DNA from: CAZWSE01 sp964636575 | Lineage (GTDB): Bacteria; Pseudomonadota; Alphaproteobacteria; Rhodobacterales; Rhodobacteraceae | Assembly: GCA_964636575.1 (NCBI GenBank) | Contig: CAZWSE010000002.1 | Location: forward strand, 17,597 to 81,596 | Length of the DNA: 64,000 nucleotides | Direction of reading: 5' to 3' | Part shown: piece by piece, positions 18,119 through 26,680 of the stretch | Position numbering within the stretch: the stretch's first letter is position 1 | Layout of the letters: each line of letters starts with the position of its first letter | Translations under genes and position numbers: made by a program | Notes under the pieces: model-generated | The model's database searches: none | Told to the model about the DNA's origin: nothing | Seen by the model: only the letters and a program-made list of their open reading frames with translations

Positions 18119-19633
18119 TTATGACGCCTTAAAGGTCGCCTCATATTGCGTGCGCAGTTCGTTCTTTTGAACTTTGCCCATTGTATTGCGGGGCAGCGCG
18201 TCGAGGAAGAACACGGCCTTGGGGCATTTGAATTTTGCCAGTTTCGCCTGCAATGCGGTCTGGATGCTTTCCGCGGTCAATGCATGGCCGTCCTGCCCGA
18301 TCACGATGGCCACAACGGCCTCGCCGAAGTCGGGGTGCGGTGTTCCGATCACTGCGGATTCCACCACTCCGTCCATATCGTCAATCTCGGTTTCGATCTC
18401 TTTGGGGTAGACGTTGTACCCCCCAGTGATCACCAAATCTTTGGCCCGCCCGACGATAGAGATGTAGCCGTCTTCATCGATCTGCGCGATGTCGCCGGTG
18501 ATAAAGAAGCCGTCGTCGCGGAATTCTTCGGCTGTCTTTTCTGGCATCTGCCAGTAGCCTTTGAACACGTTCGGCCCACGCACTTCGAGAATACCGATTT
18601 CGCCTTGGTCCAAAATTGCGCCCGTTTCCGCGTTGGTGATCCGTGCCTCAACCCCTGGCAGGGGTAGTCCGACGGTCCCTGCTTTGCGTGCGCCCTCGTA
18701 GGGGTTGGACGTGCTCATGGTGGTTTCTGTCATGCCGTAGCGTTCGAGGATGCGGTGGCCTGTCCGGTTTTCAAATGCGACGTGGGTTTCAGCCAACAGG
18801 GGCGCGCTGCCCGAGATGAAGAGCCGCATGTGCCCTGTCAGATCGCGGGTGAACCGGTCATCGGACAAGAGCCTTGTGTAGAAGGTCGGAACCCCCATCA
18901 TCGTGGTCGCCTGTGGCAGCTTTTCAAGCACCGTTTCCAGATCAAACCGCGGCAGGAATATCATCTTGCCACCCGCAAGCAGCGATACATTGGTCGCTAC
19001 AAACAATCCGTGCACGTGAAAGATTGGCAGTGCATGTAATAGCGTGTCTTGATCCGTAAACTGCCATGCCTCGATCAAGCTTTGCGTGTTGGACAGCAGG
19101 TTGTCTTGCGTCAGCATCGCCCCTTTGGACCGCCCTGTGGTACCGGACGTATAAAGGATCGCCGCCAGATCATCGGGCGTTCTTGGCGCTGCAGCGAAGT
19201 CATCTTTTACCCGTGCGGCTTCATCTTTAAGCGAGCCTTCCCCTGTCGCATCAAGACTAAGCAAGGTGATCCCGTTCGGCGTTGTGAGCGCGGAAAGCTC
19301 GTCTTCTGAGGCGGGATCGCAGACCACCACCGTGGGGGCGGCATCTGTCAGAAAGTAGTCAAGCTCTGCGGTTTTGTAGGCCGTGTTCAGTGGCAAAAAC
19401 AAAGCCCCTGCCCGCAAGCAGGCCAGATAGAGCGCCAAGGCTTCAACAGATTTCTCCGTTTGCATGGCGACCCTATGGCCCGGTTCGACCCCGCTTTGAA
19501 CCAATACATTGGCGATCTGGCCAGAGAGCGCGAAAAGCTCTGCGCCGGTCACTTCGGATCCGTCTGCCCGTATAAGCACGGCATCTTTGCGATGTTCCAA
19601 GGGGGCGACAAGCGCATCAGCGAGAGGGTTCAT
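18119..19633 (-). CDS. Malonyl-CoA synthetase-like acyl-CoA ligase
   Basis: ANL-superfamily ligase (504 residues) joining a carboxylic acid to CoA with ATP. The P-loop-like ILYTSGTTGRSKG is near 160-172, with YGMTETTMSTSNPYEG downstream and the C-terminal lysine in NTMGKVQKNELR. The overall layout and the MTETTMSTSNPY segment are those of MatB malonate--CoA ligases. It is the last gene of a block with an ECH homologue, a CaiB/BaiF enzyme and a ThDP enzyme. Malonate or methylmalonate is the best substrate guess; other short dicarboxylates cannot be excluded. Confidence 0.8.
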   Translation of the reverse strand: MNPLADALVAPLEHRKDAVLIRADGSEVTGAELFALSGQIANVLVQSGVEPGHRVAMQTEKSVEALALYLACLRAGALFLPLNTAYKTAELDYFLTDAAPTVVVCDPASEDELSALTTPNGITLLSLDATGEGSLKDEAARVKDDFAAAPRTPDDLAAILYTSGTTGRSKGAMLTQDNLLSNTQSLIEAWQFTDQDTLLHALPIFHVHGLFVATNVSLLAGGKMIFLPRFDLETVLEKLPQATTMMGVPTFYTRLLSDDRFTRDLTGHMRLFISGSAPLLAETHVAFENRTGHRILERYGMTETTMSTSNPYEGARKAGTVGLPLPGVEARITNAETGAILDQGEIGILEVRGPNVFKGYWQMPEKTAEEFRDDGFFITGDIAQIDEDGYISIVGRAKDLVITGGYNVYPKEIETEIDDMDGVVESAVIGTPHPDFGEAVVAIVIGQDGHALTAESIQTALQAKLAKFKCPKAVFFLDALPRNTMGKVQKNELRTQYEATFKAS

Positions 19634-19665
19634 GGTGGTGTTCTTTCTGTTGATAGGTCCGAAAG

Positions 19666-20481
19666 TTACTTGCCTTGAAAGTCAGGCTTTCGTTTTTCCA
19701 TGAAGGCTTTGCGTCCTTCGACGTAGTCTTCTGACGCGAAGCAGGCCGCGACCATTTCATCGCAGCGATCCAGATTGCGCGCGGATGGGTCGGCCAGCAT
19801 CACTTGGGTCGCGATGTATTTCATGGCGCGCACTGTCAGTGGGGCGTTGCCTGCGATGGTCGCGGCGAGTTCGTCCACTCGTGCGGCCAGTGCGTCTTCG
19901 GTCACGACCTCTTGGACCAGCCCAAGGCGCAGCGCCGTGTCTGCATCGATGCTTTTGGCAGAGAACATCAGCTGTTTGGCAGAGGCCAAGCCGATCGCAT
20001 TGACCAAGCGCCGGATTGCATCAAAGGGATAGCCCAAGGCCAGCTTGGCTGCGGGCATTGCAAACTTGGACTTGGCCGATGCAATCCGCATGTCTGCACA
20101 GGTCGCCAAGTTCAGGCCACCACCGATGCAATAACCGTCGATCATGGCGATGGTCGGTTTGGCGTAGTTTTCAATGGTGTCGTAGACGACTTTCAATCGC
20201 GCATTGTAGTGCGCAGTGGCATCTTTGGACCCGCGCTCTTTTTCAAACTTGGAAATATCGGCACCAGATACGAAGGACTTTCCGCCAGCGCCCGACAGAA
20301 CCACAACCCGTACCTTCGGGTCTTCTTCAAAGGCCGTCAGGGCCACATCAACGGCGTCCCACATGTCCAAGGACACCGCATTGTGACGTTCGGGATTGTT
20401 GAAAACGATATGCCCGATGGAGCCTTCGACATAGGCGCGCATCTTGTCAGTCGGCAGGGTCAGGTCTGTGGAGGTGGTCAT
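19666..20481 (-). CDS. Enoyl-CoA hydratase/isomerase-family protein lacking both catalytic glutamates
   Basis: Crotonase fold (271 residues). The oxyanion-hole segments are present: SGAGGKSFVSGADI near 63-76 and IDGYCIGGGLNLA at 114-126. However the two classical catalytic Glu positions are Asn124 (GGGLNL instead of GGGCEL) and Ala144 (FAMPAA instead of FGQPEI). A simple hydratase reaction is thus unlikely; decarboxylation, thioester hydrolysis or isomerisation fit better. It sits between a CaiB/BaiF CoA-transferase (24 bp) and a MatB-like ligase (32 bp). Confidence 0.82.
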   Translation of the reverse strand: MTTSTDLTLPTDKMRAYVEGSIGHIVFNNPERHNAVSLDMWDAVDVALTAFEEDPKVRVVVLSGAGGKSFVSGADISKFEKERGSKDATAHYNARLKVVYDTIENYAKPTIAMIDGYCIGGGLNLATCADMRIASAKSKFAMPAAKLALGYPFDAIRRLVNAIGLASAKQLMFSAKSIDADTALRLGLVQEVVTEDALAARVDELAATIAGNAPLTVRAMKYIATQVMLADPSARNLDRCDEMVAACFASEDYVEGRKAFMEKRKPDFQGK

Positions 20482-20504
20482 GGGTATTGGTCCTTATGAT
20501 CCCG

Positions 20505-21698
20505 TCAAACGACGGATTTATCCTGAAGCTTTGCGTATTGCTGAGCGTCTATCCCAAGTTCCTCTAGCAGTTCCAGCGTATGTTGACCTCGCAAGGGGGG
20601 TGACGCTGTGAGAGAGCTTTTGGTGCGGCTGAGTTGGAACGGCTGTCCGACAGCCATTGTGTCGCCAAAAGGGTCGGTCGACAGTGGTTGGGCCATTTCA
20701 AGGTGCTGCACCTGCGGGTCGTTGAACATTTCGTCGATCTTGTAGATCGGGCCGCAGGGCACACCGGCTTCGGTCATAGCCTCGACCCATTCGGCGCTGG
20801 TCTTGGTGGCAATCACATCGGCGATGTTGTCGTTCAGCTCATCACGGCGGGCAGCGCGTTTGGCGTTGTCGGACAGACCTTCGTCCTTGGCCCAATCATC
20901 ACGGCCCAAAGCCTTACACAACCGTTGCCATGTTTCATCCCCCGCGACAGCGATGTTTACGGCACCATCTTTGGTCAGATAGCGGTTGGTTGGGACGCTG
21001 GTGGGGTGTTCGTTGCCTGCTTGCCCCGCAACCTCTTCGCGCATCAGCCACCGAGCCGCTTGGAAATCGAGCATGAAGATCTGGCTTTGCAGAAGCGATG
21101 TTTGCAGCCATTGGCCTTCGCCGGATTTTTCGCGTTCGATCAGGGCGGTCATGATGCCCATCGCGCAAAAAAGACCCGCGGTCAGATCGGCAATCGGAAT
21201 CCCGACGCGCATTGGCCCGCCATCGGGATCACCGGTGATCGACATCAGCCCGCCCATGCCTTGTGCGATTTGGTCGAAGCCTGGACGTTTGGCATAGGGA
21301 CCAGTTTGGCCGAAGCCTGAAATGCTGGCCAGAATGATCTTGGGGTTCAGCGCCTTCAGGCTTTCATAATCGATCCCCAAGCGGTCTTTCACGTCGGGGC
21401 GAAAGTTTTCAACAACCACATCGGCTGTTGTTACCAGCTTGCGGAAAATCTCTAGCCCAGCCTTATCCTTGAGGTTCAGGGTCAAGCTACGCTTGTTGCG
21501 TTGCAGGTTTTGCCAATCGGCTGTGTTGCGCCCTGCCCCGAGTGATCCGTCTGCTTCCAGCGACGCGGGTTGTTCGATCTTGATGACATCAGCGCCCCAA
21601 TCGCCAAGTTGACGCACTGCCGTTGGGCCAGACCGAACGCGCGTGAGATCAAGCACACGGATATGGGACAAGGCAGATGAAGCGGGTTGATGCGGCAT
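20505..21698 (-). CDS. CaiB/BaiF family CoA-transferase
   Basis: Class III CoA-transferase (397 residues) moving CoA between carboxylic acids. The catalytic aspartate is D171 in PIADLTAGLF; N-terminal RVLDLTRVRSGPTAVRQLGDWGADVIKIE is the family opening, though the usual AGP is here SGP. It lies 15 bp after the ThDP enzyme. The pairing resembles the formyl-CoA transferase/oxalyl-CoA decarboxylase couple, but neither partner looks like a true member of that pair, so the acid remains unknown. Confidence 0.9.
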   Translation of the reverse strand: MPHQPASSALSHIRVLDLTRVRSGPTAVRQLGDWGADVIKIEQPASLEADGSLGAGRNTADWQNLQRNKRSLTLNLKDKAGLEIFRKLVTTADVVVENFRPDVKDRLGIDYESLKALNPKIILASISGFGQTGPYAKRPGFDQIAQGMGGLMSITGDPDGGPMRVGIPIADLTAGLFCAMGIMTALIEREKSGEGQWLQTSLLQSQIFMLDFQAARWLMREEVAGQAGNEHPTSVPTNRYLTKDGAVNIAVAGDETWQRLCKALGRDDWAKDEGLSDNAKRAARRDELNDNIADVIATKTSAEWVEAMTEAGVPCGPIYKIDEMFNDPQVQHLEMAQPLSTDPFGDTMAVGQPFQLSRTKSSLTASPPLRGQHTLELLEELGIDAQQYAKLQDKSVV

Positions 21699-21713
21699 GT
21701 CTGGTCTCCTGAG

Positions 21714-23348
21714 TTAGTGCGCTTTGTGAGCGCGCAAAATTTGAGGCGAGGCGATTTGATCCGAAATATGGATGTCCCAAATGTTGGGTGTGTTCCCCGA
21801 CAGGAAGTCTTTCATGCAGCTGTCCAGAACGTCAAGATCAGTGACTGTCTGTGCGGTTAGTCCGAACCCGCGGCCGATGCCCGCGAAATCCGGTTTTCCA
21901 AAGACGGAGCCGTTCAGCGGCGCGCCATCGGCTTTCAGCTTATGCACTTCGGACCCATAGGCCCCGTCGTTCATTACGATTGTCAGCACCTTCATTTCGT
22001 GTCGCTGCATCGTTTCAAGCTCTTGAATGTGCATCAAGGCGGATCCGTCTCCGTCGATCAAAACGATTGGCCTGTCGGGATGGGCCGTGGCCAGACCGAG
22101 CGCGAAAGATGTCCCATTCCCGATCGCGCCGAAGTCGCGGATCACCGTGTAATGGCTTTGCGGATGCATGTTCATCTGGGCCGCGTAGTAGGCGCAGTGG
22201 CCCGAGGTATTGATGACGTGGCATTGGGGTGGAATGACCTGCGCCAGTTTTTTGACAACCGCCATCGGGTGCAAAGCCCCGTCGGGTGTGTCTTGATCGT
22301 CAGGCAGTTCGAGTGCGGCTTGTGTTGCGGTCCGCATTTCGGGGCTACGCCAGCCTTCTTGTTTGGACACGGCTTTGGTGAGAGCTTGCACCCCAAGGGC
22401 GGCGTCGGCGCGAATTGCCAGATCAGATGCTTTTCGTCCCTGCACAACGTCTTGCGGATCAAGATCGATATGGATGACCTTTGCGTCTGGCGTCAGCTTG
22501 CCACCGTCAAATGTGTGGGACGCCATACGCGCGCCCACCCCGATGACCAAATCGGCTTGTTCGAAAATAGCGCGTGCGGGTTCACCCGAGAAACCACCCG
22601 CAACGCCAAGGCAATAGGGTTGGTCATAGAACAACCCTTTGGCGGGCAAGGTCGTTGCCAAAAGTGCGCCTGCCTGTTCCGCCAAAGAAACGCAGGCCTC
22701 GGTTGCACCGCCTGACACCACGCCCAAGCCAGCAAGCAACACTGGGCGTTCGGCCTTTGCGATCCACCCTGCCGCTTGGTCGATAAGAGCAGCGTCGGGT
22801 TGGAGCGGGTCGGGTTTTGTAATCAGTTCGTCTGAGACCGGATGCGCCGCCTGCTGCTTGATCAGGTTTTGTTGCACATCGAAGGGCACGCTTAGCACAA
22901 CGGGCGTTTGATCCCGCTTGGCCGTCGCAAAAGCATGATGAACATCTGCGATCATCGTGTCAGGGTCGTGCAAAGCTTTGAACACTGCGCCGCAAGCCTC
23001 AACAAATGGTGCTTGATCGATGCCTTGGTTGTACCACTCTTTGTGCAAAGGTGCCTCGCCCGCGAAGATGACCAGCGGGATCCGTGCGCGCACGGCAATC
23101 GGCAGGATCGTCATGATCTGGGTTAGCCCCGGCCCGCAGGTGACTGTTGCACAGCCGACCTTGCCCGTGGCGCGTGCATAGGTCGTGGCCGCAGCGACGG
23201 CTGCATGTTCGTGGCGGGTGTAAATGAAATGCGTCCCACGGGTCGCCATCGCCCCGGCCCAATGCATATTTGCATCCCCCAGTAAAGCGAAACAGGGGCC
23301 GCTGTTTTCACGCACAAAAGCGTCGGCGAGAGCTTCATAGATCTTCAT
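21714..23348 (-). CDS. Thiamine-diphosphate-binding enzyme (acetolactate synthase-like)
   Basis: ThDP enzyme of 544 residues with the three usual domains. The cofactor-activating glutamate is E47 in RHEHAA. The diphosphate motif GDGSA is at 433-437 with the closing N460 in VMNDGAYG. Middle-domain residues resemble acetolactate synthases and 2-hydroxyacyl-CoA lyases, but no FAD-binding insert can be claimed from sequence reading. Its ATG overlaps the stop of the AbrB-type gene by 4 bp, linking it to uptake. A decarboxylase or carboligase acting on an acid or CoA-ester is inferred. Confidence 0.82.
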   Translation of the reverse strand: MKIYEALADAFVRENSGPCFALLGDANMHWAGAMATRGTHFIYTRHEHAAVAAATTYARATGKVGCATVTCGPGLTQIMTILPIAVRARIPLVIFAGEAPLHKEWYNQGIDQAPFVEACGAVFKALHDPDTMIADVHHAFATAKRDQTPVVLSVPFDVQQNLIKQQAAHPVSDELITKPDPLQPDAALIDQAAGWIAKAERPVLLAGLGVVSGGATEACVSLAEQAGALLATTLPAKGLFYDQPYCLGVAGGFSGEPARAIFEQADLVIGVGARMASHTFDGGKLTPDAKVIHIDLDPQDVVQGRKASDLAIRADAALGVQALTKAVSKQEGWRSPEMRTATQAALELPDDQDTPDGALHPMAVVKKLAQVIPPQCHVINTSGHCAYYAAQMNMHPQSHYTVIRDFGAIGNGTSFALGLATAHPDRPIVLIDGDGSALMHIQELETMQRHEMKVLTIVMNDGAYGSEVHKLKADGAPLNGSVFGKPDFAGIGRGFGLTAQTVTDLDVLDSCMKDFLSGNTPNIWDIHISDQIASPQILRAHKAH

Positions 23349-24400
23349 GGCTTCCCTTTCAGATCAAAGACGTTCTTGGCCAGAAAGCTGCCGAACCAAA
23401 CGGTCAGGAAAATGCGGGCCAGATGGTGCAAGGCCACGACAACCGGATTGAAGTTGAGCGACAGTGCGATCAGGCTCATCTCGGCCAGCCCGCCTGCTGC
23501 AAAGCTGACGAACAATGCGCCGAAGTCTGCAGGCACATGCGGGACCAAGAGCGCTGCGATCCCTGCGCCCAAGACTAGCATGAACGCCCCGACCACGAGG
23601 CCAATTCCAAGGCCCTTCGCAAGCAACCGGCGCGACATGCCTGAGAACTGCGCGCCGAGGGCTGTACCAATCATATATTGCGCCAGATGGGTCATCCATT
23701 CCGGAACGTTGATTTCGACGACCCCGAACACAGACAACGCAAGCGCCAGCAACAAGGGCCCAAGCATATGCGAAACCGGCAGTTTAAGCACACGTCCGAT
23801 CAAAAGCCCGACCAGTGCGATGGCCAGGATCGTGAGCACATCGATCAGATCATAATTGGCATCGGCCATTGTCTCACCACCCAGTGACCCGACCGCATCG
23901 CCTTGGATGAACAGGAACAGTAACGGCACCGAGGATACCACCAGAATGATGCGGATAAAGTGTTGCACTGTCACGATGCGCAGGTCCGCGCCCGCCTCTT
24001 CAGCCAGTGAAATTGAATCCACAATCCCGCCAGGAAGCGAGGCAAAGTAGGCATCGTTGCGCGCGTATCCCCCAAGCTTGCGCATGATGGCGTAGCTGCC
24101 GCCGTGGGCGATCAGGATGAACGGGATAATTGCCAATCCCGATATCCAGAACTGGGGCAGTAAAACCAGAACCTCAGGCGAAAACCGTGACCCGATCATG
24201 GTGCCAATGATGGACATGAACACCAAACGCACCCAACGGGACAGCTTGGGCAACAGTACCCCATTGCGTTCGTAGTAAAGCACAAACCCTGCGGCCCCTG
24301 CGATCCCGCCCAGCAAGAACGGCATCGGCAATCCGATACCGAACGCGCCGAAACCTCCGATCAGACCGAACAGAAAGATCAACAGATAGCGAAAGTCCAT
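23345..24400 (-). CDS. AbrB-type (PF05145-like) membrane protein, copy 1
   Basis: Polytopic membrane protein (351 residues) with two internal halves, each carrying a GLPxPxLLGGI- or GRVLKLPVSHMLGPLL-like segment, as in the family named after AbrB and once called putative ammonia monooxygenase. YFASLPGGIVDSISLAEEAGAD is a conserved loop shared with the second copy at 45017-46045 (TMPGGLQDMIAFGEEAGAN). I start at 24400 (MDFRYLL), 17 bp after tctA; an upstream in-frame ATG would overlap tctA. Coupled by ATGA to the ThDP gene. Probably a transporter; substrate unknown. Confidence 0.8.
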   Translation of the reverse strand: MDFRYLLIFLFGLIGGFGAFGIGLPMPFLLGGIAGAAGFVLYYERNGVLLPKLSRWVRLVFMSIIGTMIGSRFSPEVLVLLPQFWISGLAIIPFILIAHGGSYAIMRKLGGYARNDAYFASLPGGIVDSISLAEEAGADLRIVTVQHFIRIILVVSSVPLLFLFIQGDAVGSLGGETMADANYDLIDVLTILAIALVGLLIGRVLKLPVSHMLGPLLLALALSVFGVVEINVPEWMTHLAQYMIGTALGAQFSGMSRRLLAKGLGIGLVVGAFMLVLGAGIAALLVPHVPADFGALFVSFAAGGLAEMSLIALSLNFNPVVVALHHLARIFLTVWFGSFLAKNVFDLKGKP

Positions 24401-24417
24401 AAGACCCCCCGTGATCT

Positions 24418-26073
24418 CTAAGACGTCTCGCTCGACCTTGCGCGATAAGTTGTCCACGATCGCATCACAACCACCGCCAACCCGATCAGCAAGAAGATCG
24501 GAGCATAAGAGAACTTGCCCTGATAGCTAAAGCTGGTGAAGATCAACAACCCTTGGTCGGAGATAATCATGGATTGCCGGAATGCCTCTTCCATACTTGA
24601 GGTCAGAACGAAGGCGATGATGAACGCGGCGGCTGAAAAGTTGGTTCGGCGCATGGCATAGCCAATCACCCCGAACAGCAGTGCAAAGCCTACATCCCAG
24701 ATCGACGCGCGTGACGAGTAGCTGGCGCCAAGGGCCGTCATGAAGATGAACGGGTAGAGGTACTGCGTCGGCAGAAGTGCAATCATACGCCCCACAAACG
24801 GTGCCCCGAAGTACCCGATGATCGCGTAGGCCGCGATGCCCACCAGACCCGCTGCAAAGACTGCGAAGATGTACTGGCGCGATGTGATTTCAAAGAACTC
24901 TTTGGTGGAGGGGATGAAGTACTGCACCATCGTATCTTCCGAGAAGATCGTCGGCCCAGGCTGTAGCCCGTTCACCAAGAACATCCCGATCAAAACAGCC
25001 GCAATCGTAGACCCTGGGATACCGAGCGTCAGCAACGGGATCATGGACGGCCCCGATACAGCGTTGTTGGCAGATTCAGGGGCGGCGATGCCTTCGACAA
25101 TCCCTGTGCCCCATTTGTCTTTGATCGGAGACCTGCGTTTTTCTTCACCATAGGCCACGAAACACGCAACCGACGAACCCAAGCCCGGCATCATACCGAT
25201 CAGCGATCCGTAAATGGACGACCGGAACATCAACGGGATACAGCGTTTGAATTCGGCCCATGTGAAGTAGTGCGCGGATGGATCAAGCGCGTCGCCTTTG
25301 TCCAGATCCAGCATTTTCACCTTGGCCGCTTTTTCCGCTTGGATGATGACTTCGGAGATCACGAAAACACCGATCAGCAGAGGCACCAAGGCCATGCCGG
25401 ATTCGAGCTCATCCAGACCCATTGTCATTTTAAATTGGCCGGTAATTGTGTCTTCCCCAATCAAGCCGACAACCGCACCAAACAAGGTGGATACGACGCC
25501 CTTGATGATGCTGTCACTGACAACGGAACCGATGACCACAAAGGCCATCAGGTAAATTGCGAAGTTCTCAGGCGGTCCGAATTTCCGGGTGAAGGCCGCG
25601 ATGGCTACGGCACCGAAGATCAGAACGATCTCTCCCACATAATCGCCATAAGCAGAGGCAACGGTCGCAGTTTTCAGCGCTTTGCCTGCCTTGCCGGCTT
25701 GCGTCATTGGGTACCCGTCTTGCATCGTTGCGGCCGAAGCCGCAGTGCCCGGTGTATTGAATAAGATCGCAGCAATAGACCCGCCGTACCTGCCGGACTT
25801 GCCAACCACATAGAGGAACACAAGCCCCGACAGCGCCCCGATTTCATCGTTGTAGGCGATCAGGATCGGCAACATCATCGCAATCGCAGCCGCAGCCGTC
25901 AGGCCCGGCATCGCGCCAAACACGATCCCGACAATCGCTGCCAGAACCACAAATCCTACCGCAAAGGGATCATTGAAAAGCGTGATAAATCCGCAGGAGA
26001 TATCGAAGAAGATCGACAGAAATCCTACAGTGTCGAACCACTCTTGAAGGCCTGCACAGCTGTTTCCGCCCAT
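24418..26073 (-). CDS. tctA: Tripartite tricarboxylate transporter large permease TctA
   Basis: Large membrane subunit (551 residues, about a dozen hydrophobic segments) of a secondary TTT carboxylate importer. Family marks include GIVFGAMPGLTAAAAIAMMLP near 50-70, LFNTPGTAASAATMQDGYPM and MMPGLGSSVACFVAYGEEKR. It follows tctB with no intervening base. Substrate specificity in this family is set by the periplasmic TctC protein, so the imported acid cannot be read from this gene. Confidence 0.93.
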   Translation of the reverse strand: MGGNSCAGLQEWFDTVGFLSIFFDISCGFITLFNDPFAVGFVVLAAIVGIVFGAMPGLTAAAAIAMMLPILIAYNDEIGALSGLVFLYVVGKSGRYGGSIAAILFNTPGTAASAATMQDGYPMTQAGKAGKALKTATVASAYGDYVGEIVLIFGAVAIAAFTRKFGPPENFAIYLMAFVVIGSVVSDSIIKGVVSTLFGAVVGLIGEDTITGQFKMTMGLDELESGMALVPLLIGVFVISEVIIQAEKAAKVKMLDLDKGDALDPSAHYFTWAEFKRCIPLMFRSSIYGSLIGMMPGLGSSVACFVAYGEEKRRSPIKDKWGTGIVEGIAAPESANNAVSGPSMIPLLTLGIPGSTIAAVLIGMFLVNGLQPGPTIFSEDTMVQYFIPSTKEFFEITSRQYIFAVFAAGLVGIAAYAIIGYFGAPFVGRMIALLPTQYLYPFIFMTALGASYSSRASIWDVGFALLFGVIGYAMRRTNFSAAAFIIAFVLTSSMEEAFRQSMIISDQGLLIFTSFSYQGKFSYAPIFLLIGLAVVVMRSWTTYRARSSETS

Positions 26074-26583
26074 CTATTTGGCCCCCGTAATCCAGTTGGT
26101 ATATGGTCGCATATCGATGATCGCGCCTTTGGGATCGTTCAATCGCATAACCCCCATGAACAGCAGTTGGAATGCGAAGGCCACGACCAAGGCTCCGATC
26201 AGCATGGCTGCCCAATTGCGCACCCCAAAGGCGAAGAGTGTGGCGATAAATGTGAAGATAAGTGCGACGAAGTATCCGAAGCCCCAGAAGAGCAGCACAA
26301 ACAAAACGCCGCAGCCGATCACCGCAACGATGCGCTGTATGTCACTTTCGAGGAACCCGTAGCCTTCTTTGAGGTCTCCAGCGCGTCCTGTAAACGCGCG
26401 AAATCCAAGCCAAAGGCCGCTGATCACCAAAGCGACCGCCAAAATCATTGGCATAGTCCGCGGGCCGACTGCCTCGCGGGATGTGTCGATGGTGAACGCT
26501 TGAAATACGAAAAAGAGACCGACCAAGAGAACCGCCAGACTGACGCCGTATTCAACCTTGATCTTATAGTCTTTGTTGTCCAA
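26074..26583 (-). CDS. tctB: Tripartite tricarboxylate transporter small permease TctB
   Basis: Small four-helix subunit (169 residues, family-typical). Hydrophobic segments lie roughly at 13-31, 47-63, 87-118 and 123-147. It contains the GPRTMPMILAVALVISGLWL opening seen in TctB proteins. Its stop abuts the start of tctA. The 97-bp gap from tctC contains a strong hairpin, so it is probably expressed at a lower level than tctC. Confidence 0.9.
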   Translation of the reverse strand: MDNKDYKIKVEYGVSLAVLLVGLFFVFQAFTIDTSREAVGPRTMPMILAVALVISGLWLGFRAFTGRAGDLKEGYGFLESDIQRIVAVIGCGVLFVLLFWGFGYFVALIFTFIATLFAFGVRNWAAMLIGALVVAFAFQLLFMGVMRLNDPKGAIIDMRPYTNWITGAK

Positions 26584-26635
26584 CTGCCCTGCCCCCTAGG
26601 TCCGTTGTTGCAGTGCGTCGGTGCACATACAAAAC

Positions 26636-26661
26636 GGGGCAAGCCCGTGTGGGCTCGCCCC
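26636..26661 (-). terminator. Hairpin between tctC and tctB (attenuator)
   Basis: On the minus strand an 11-bp GC-rich stem (GGGGCGAGCCC / GGGCTTGCCCC, one mismatch) with a 4-base loop is followed by GTTTTGT. It begins about 20 bp after the tctC stop. A short U-tract makes it a partial terminator or an mRNA-stabilising 3' end, which would let the binding protein be made in excess over the permeases. Confidence 0.7.
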
Positions 26662-26680
26662 TTATGCGTGGTTGCAAGCC

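Noticed and set aside
20505..23348. Oxalyl-CoA decarboxylase and formyl-CoA transferase pair (oxalate degradation)
   Set aside because: The ThDP enzyme and transferase have the right folds but not the specific look of Oxc/Frc, and the MatB-like ligase and TTT importer do not fit. Kept only as an analogy.
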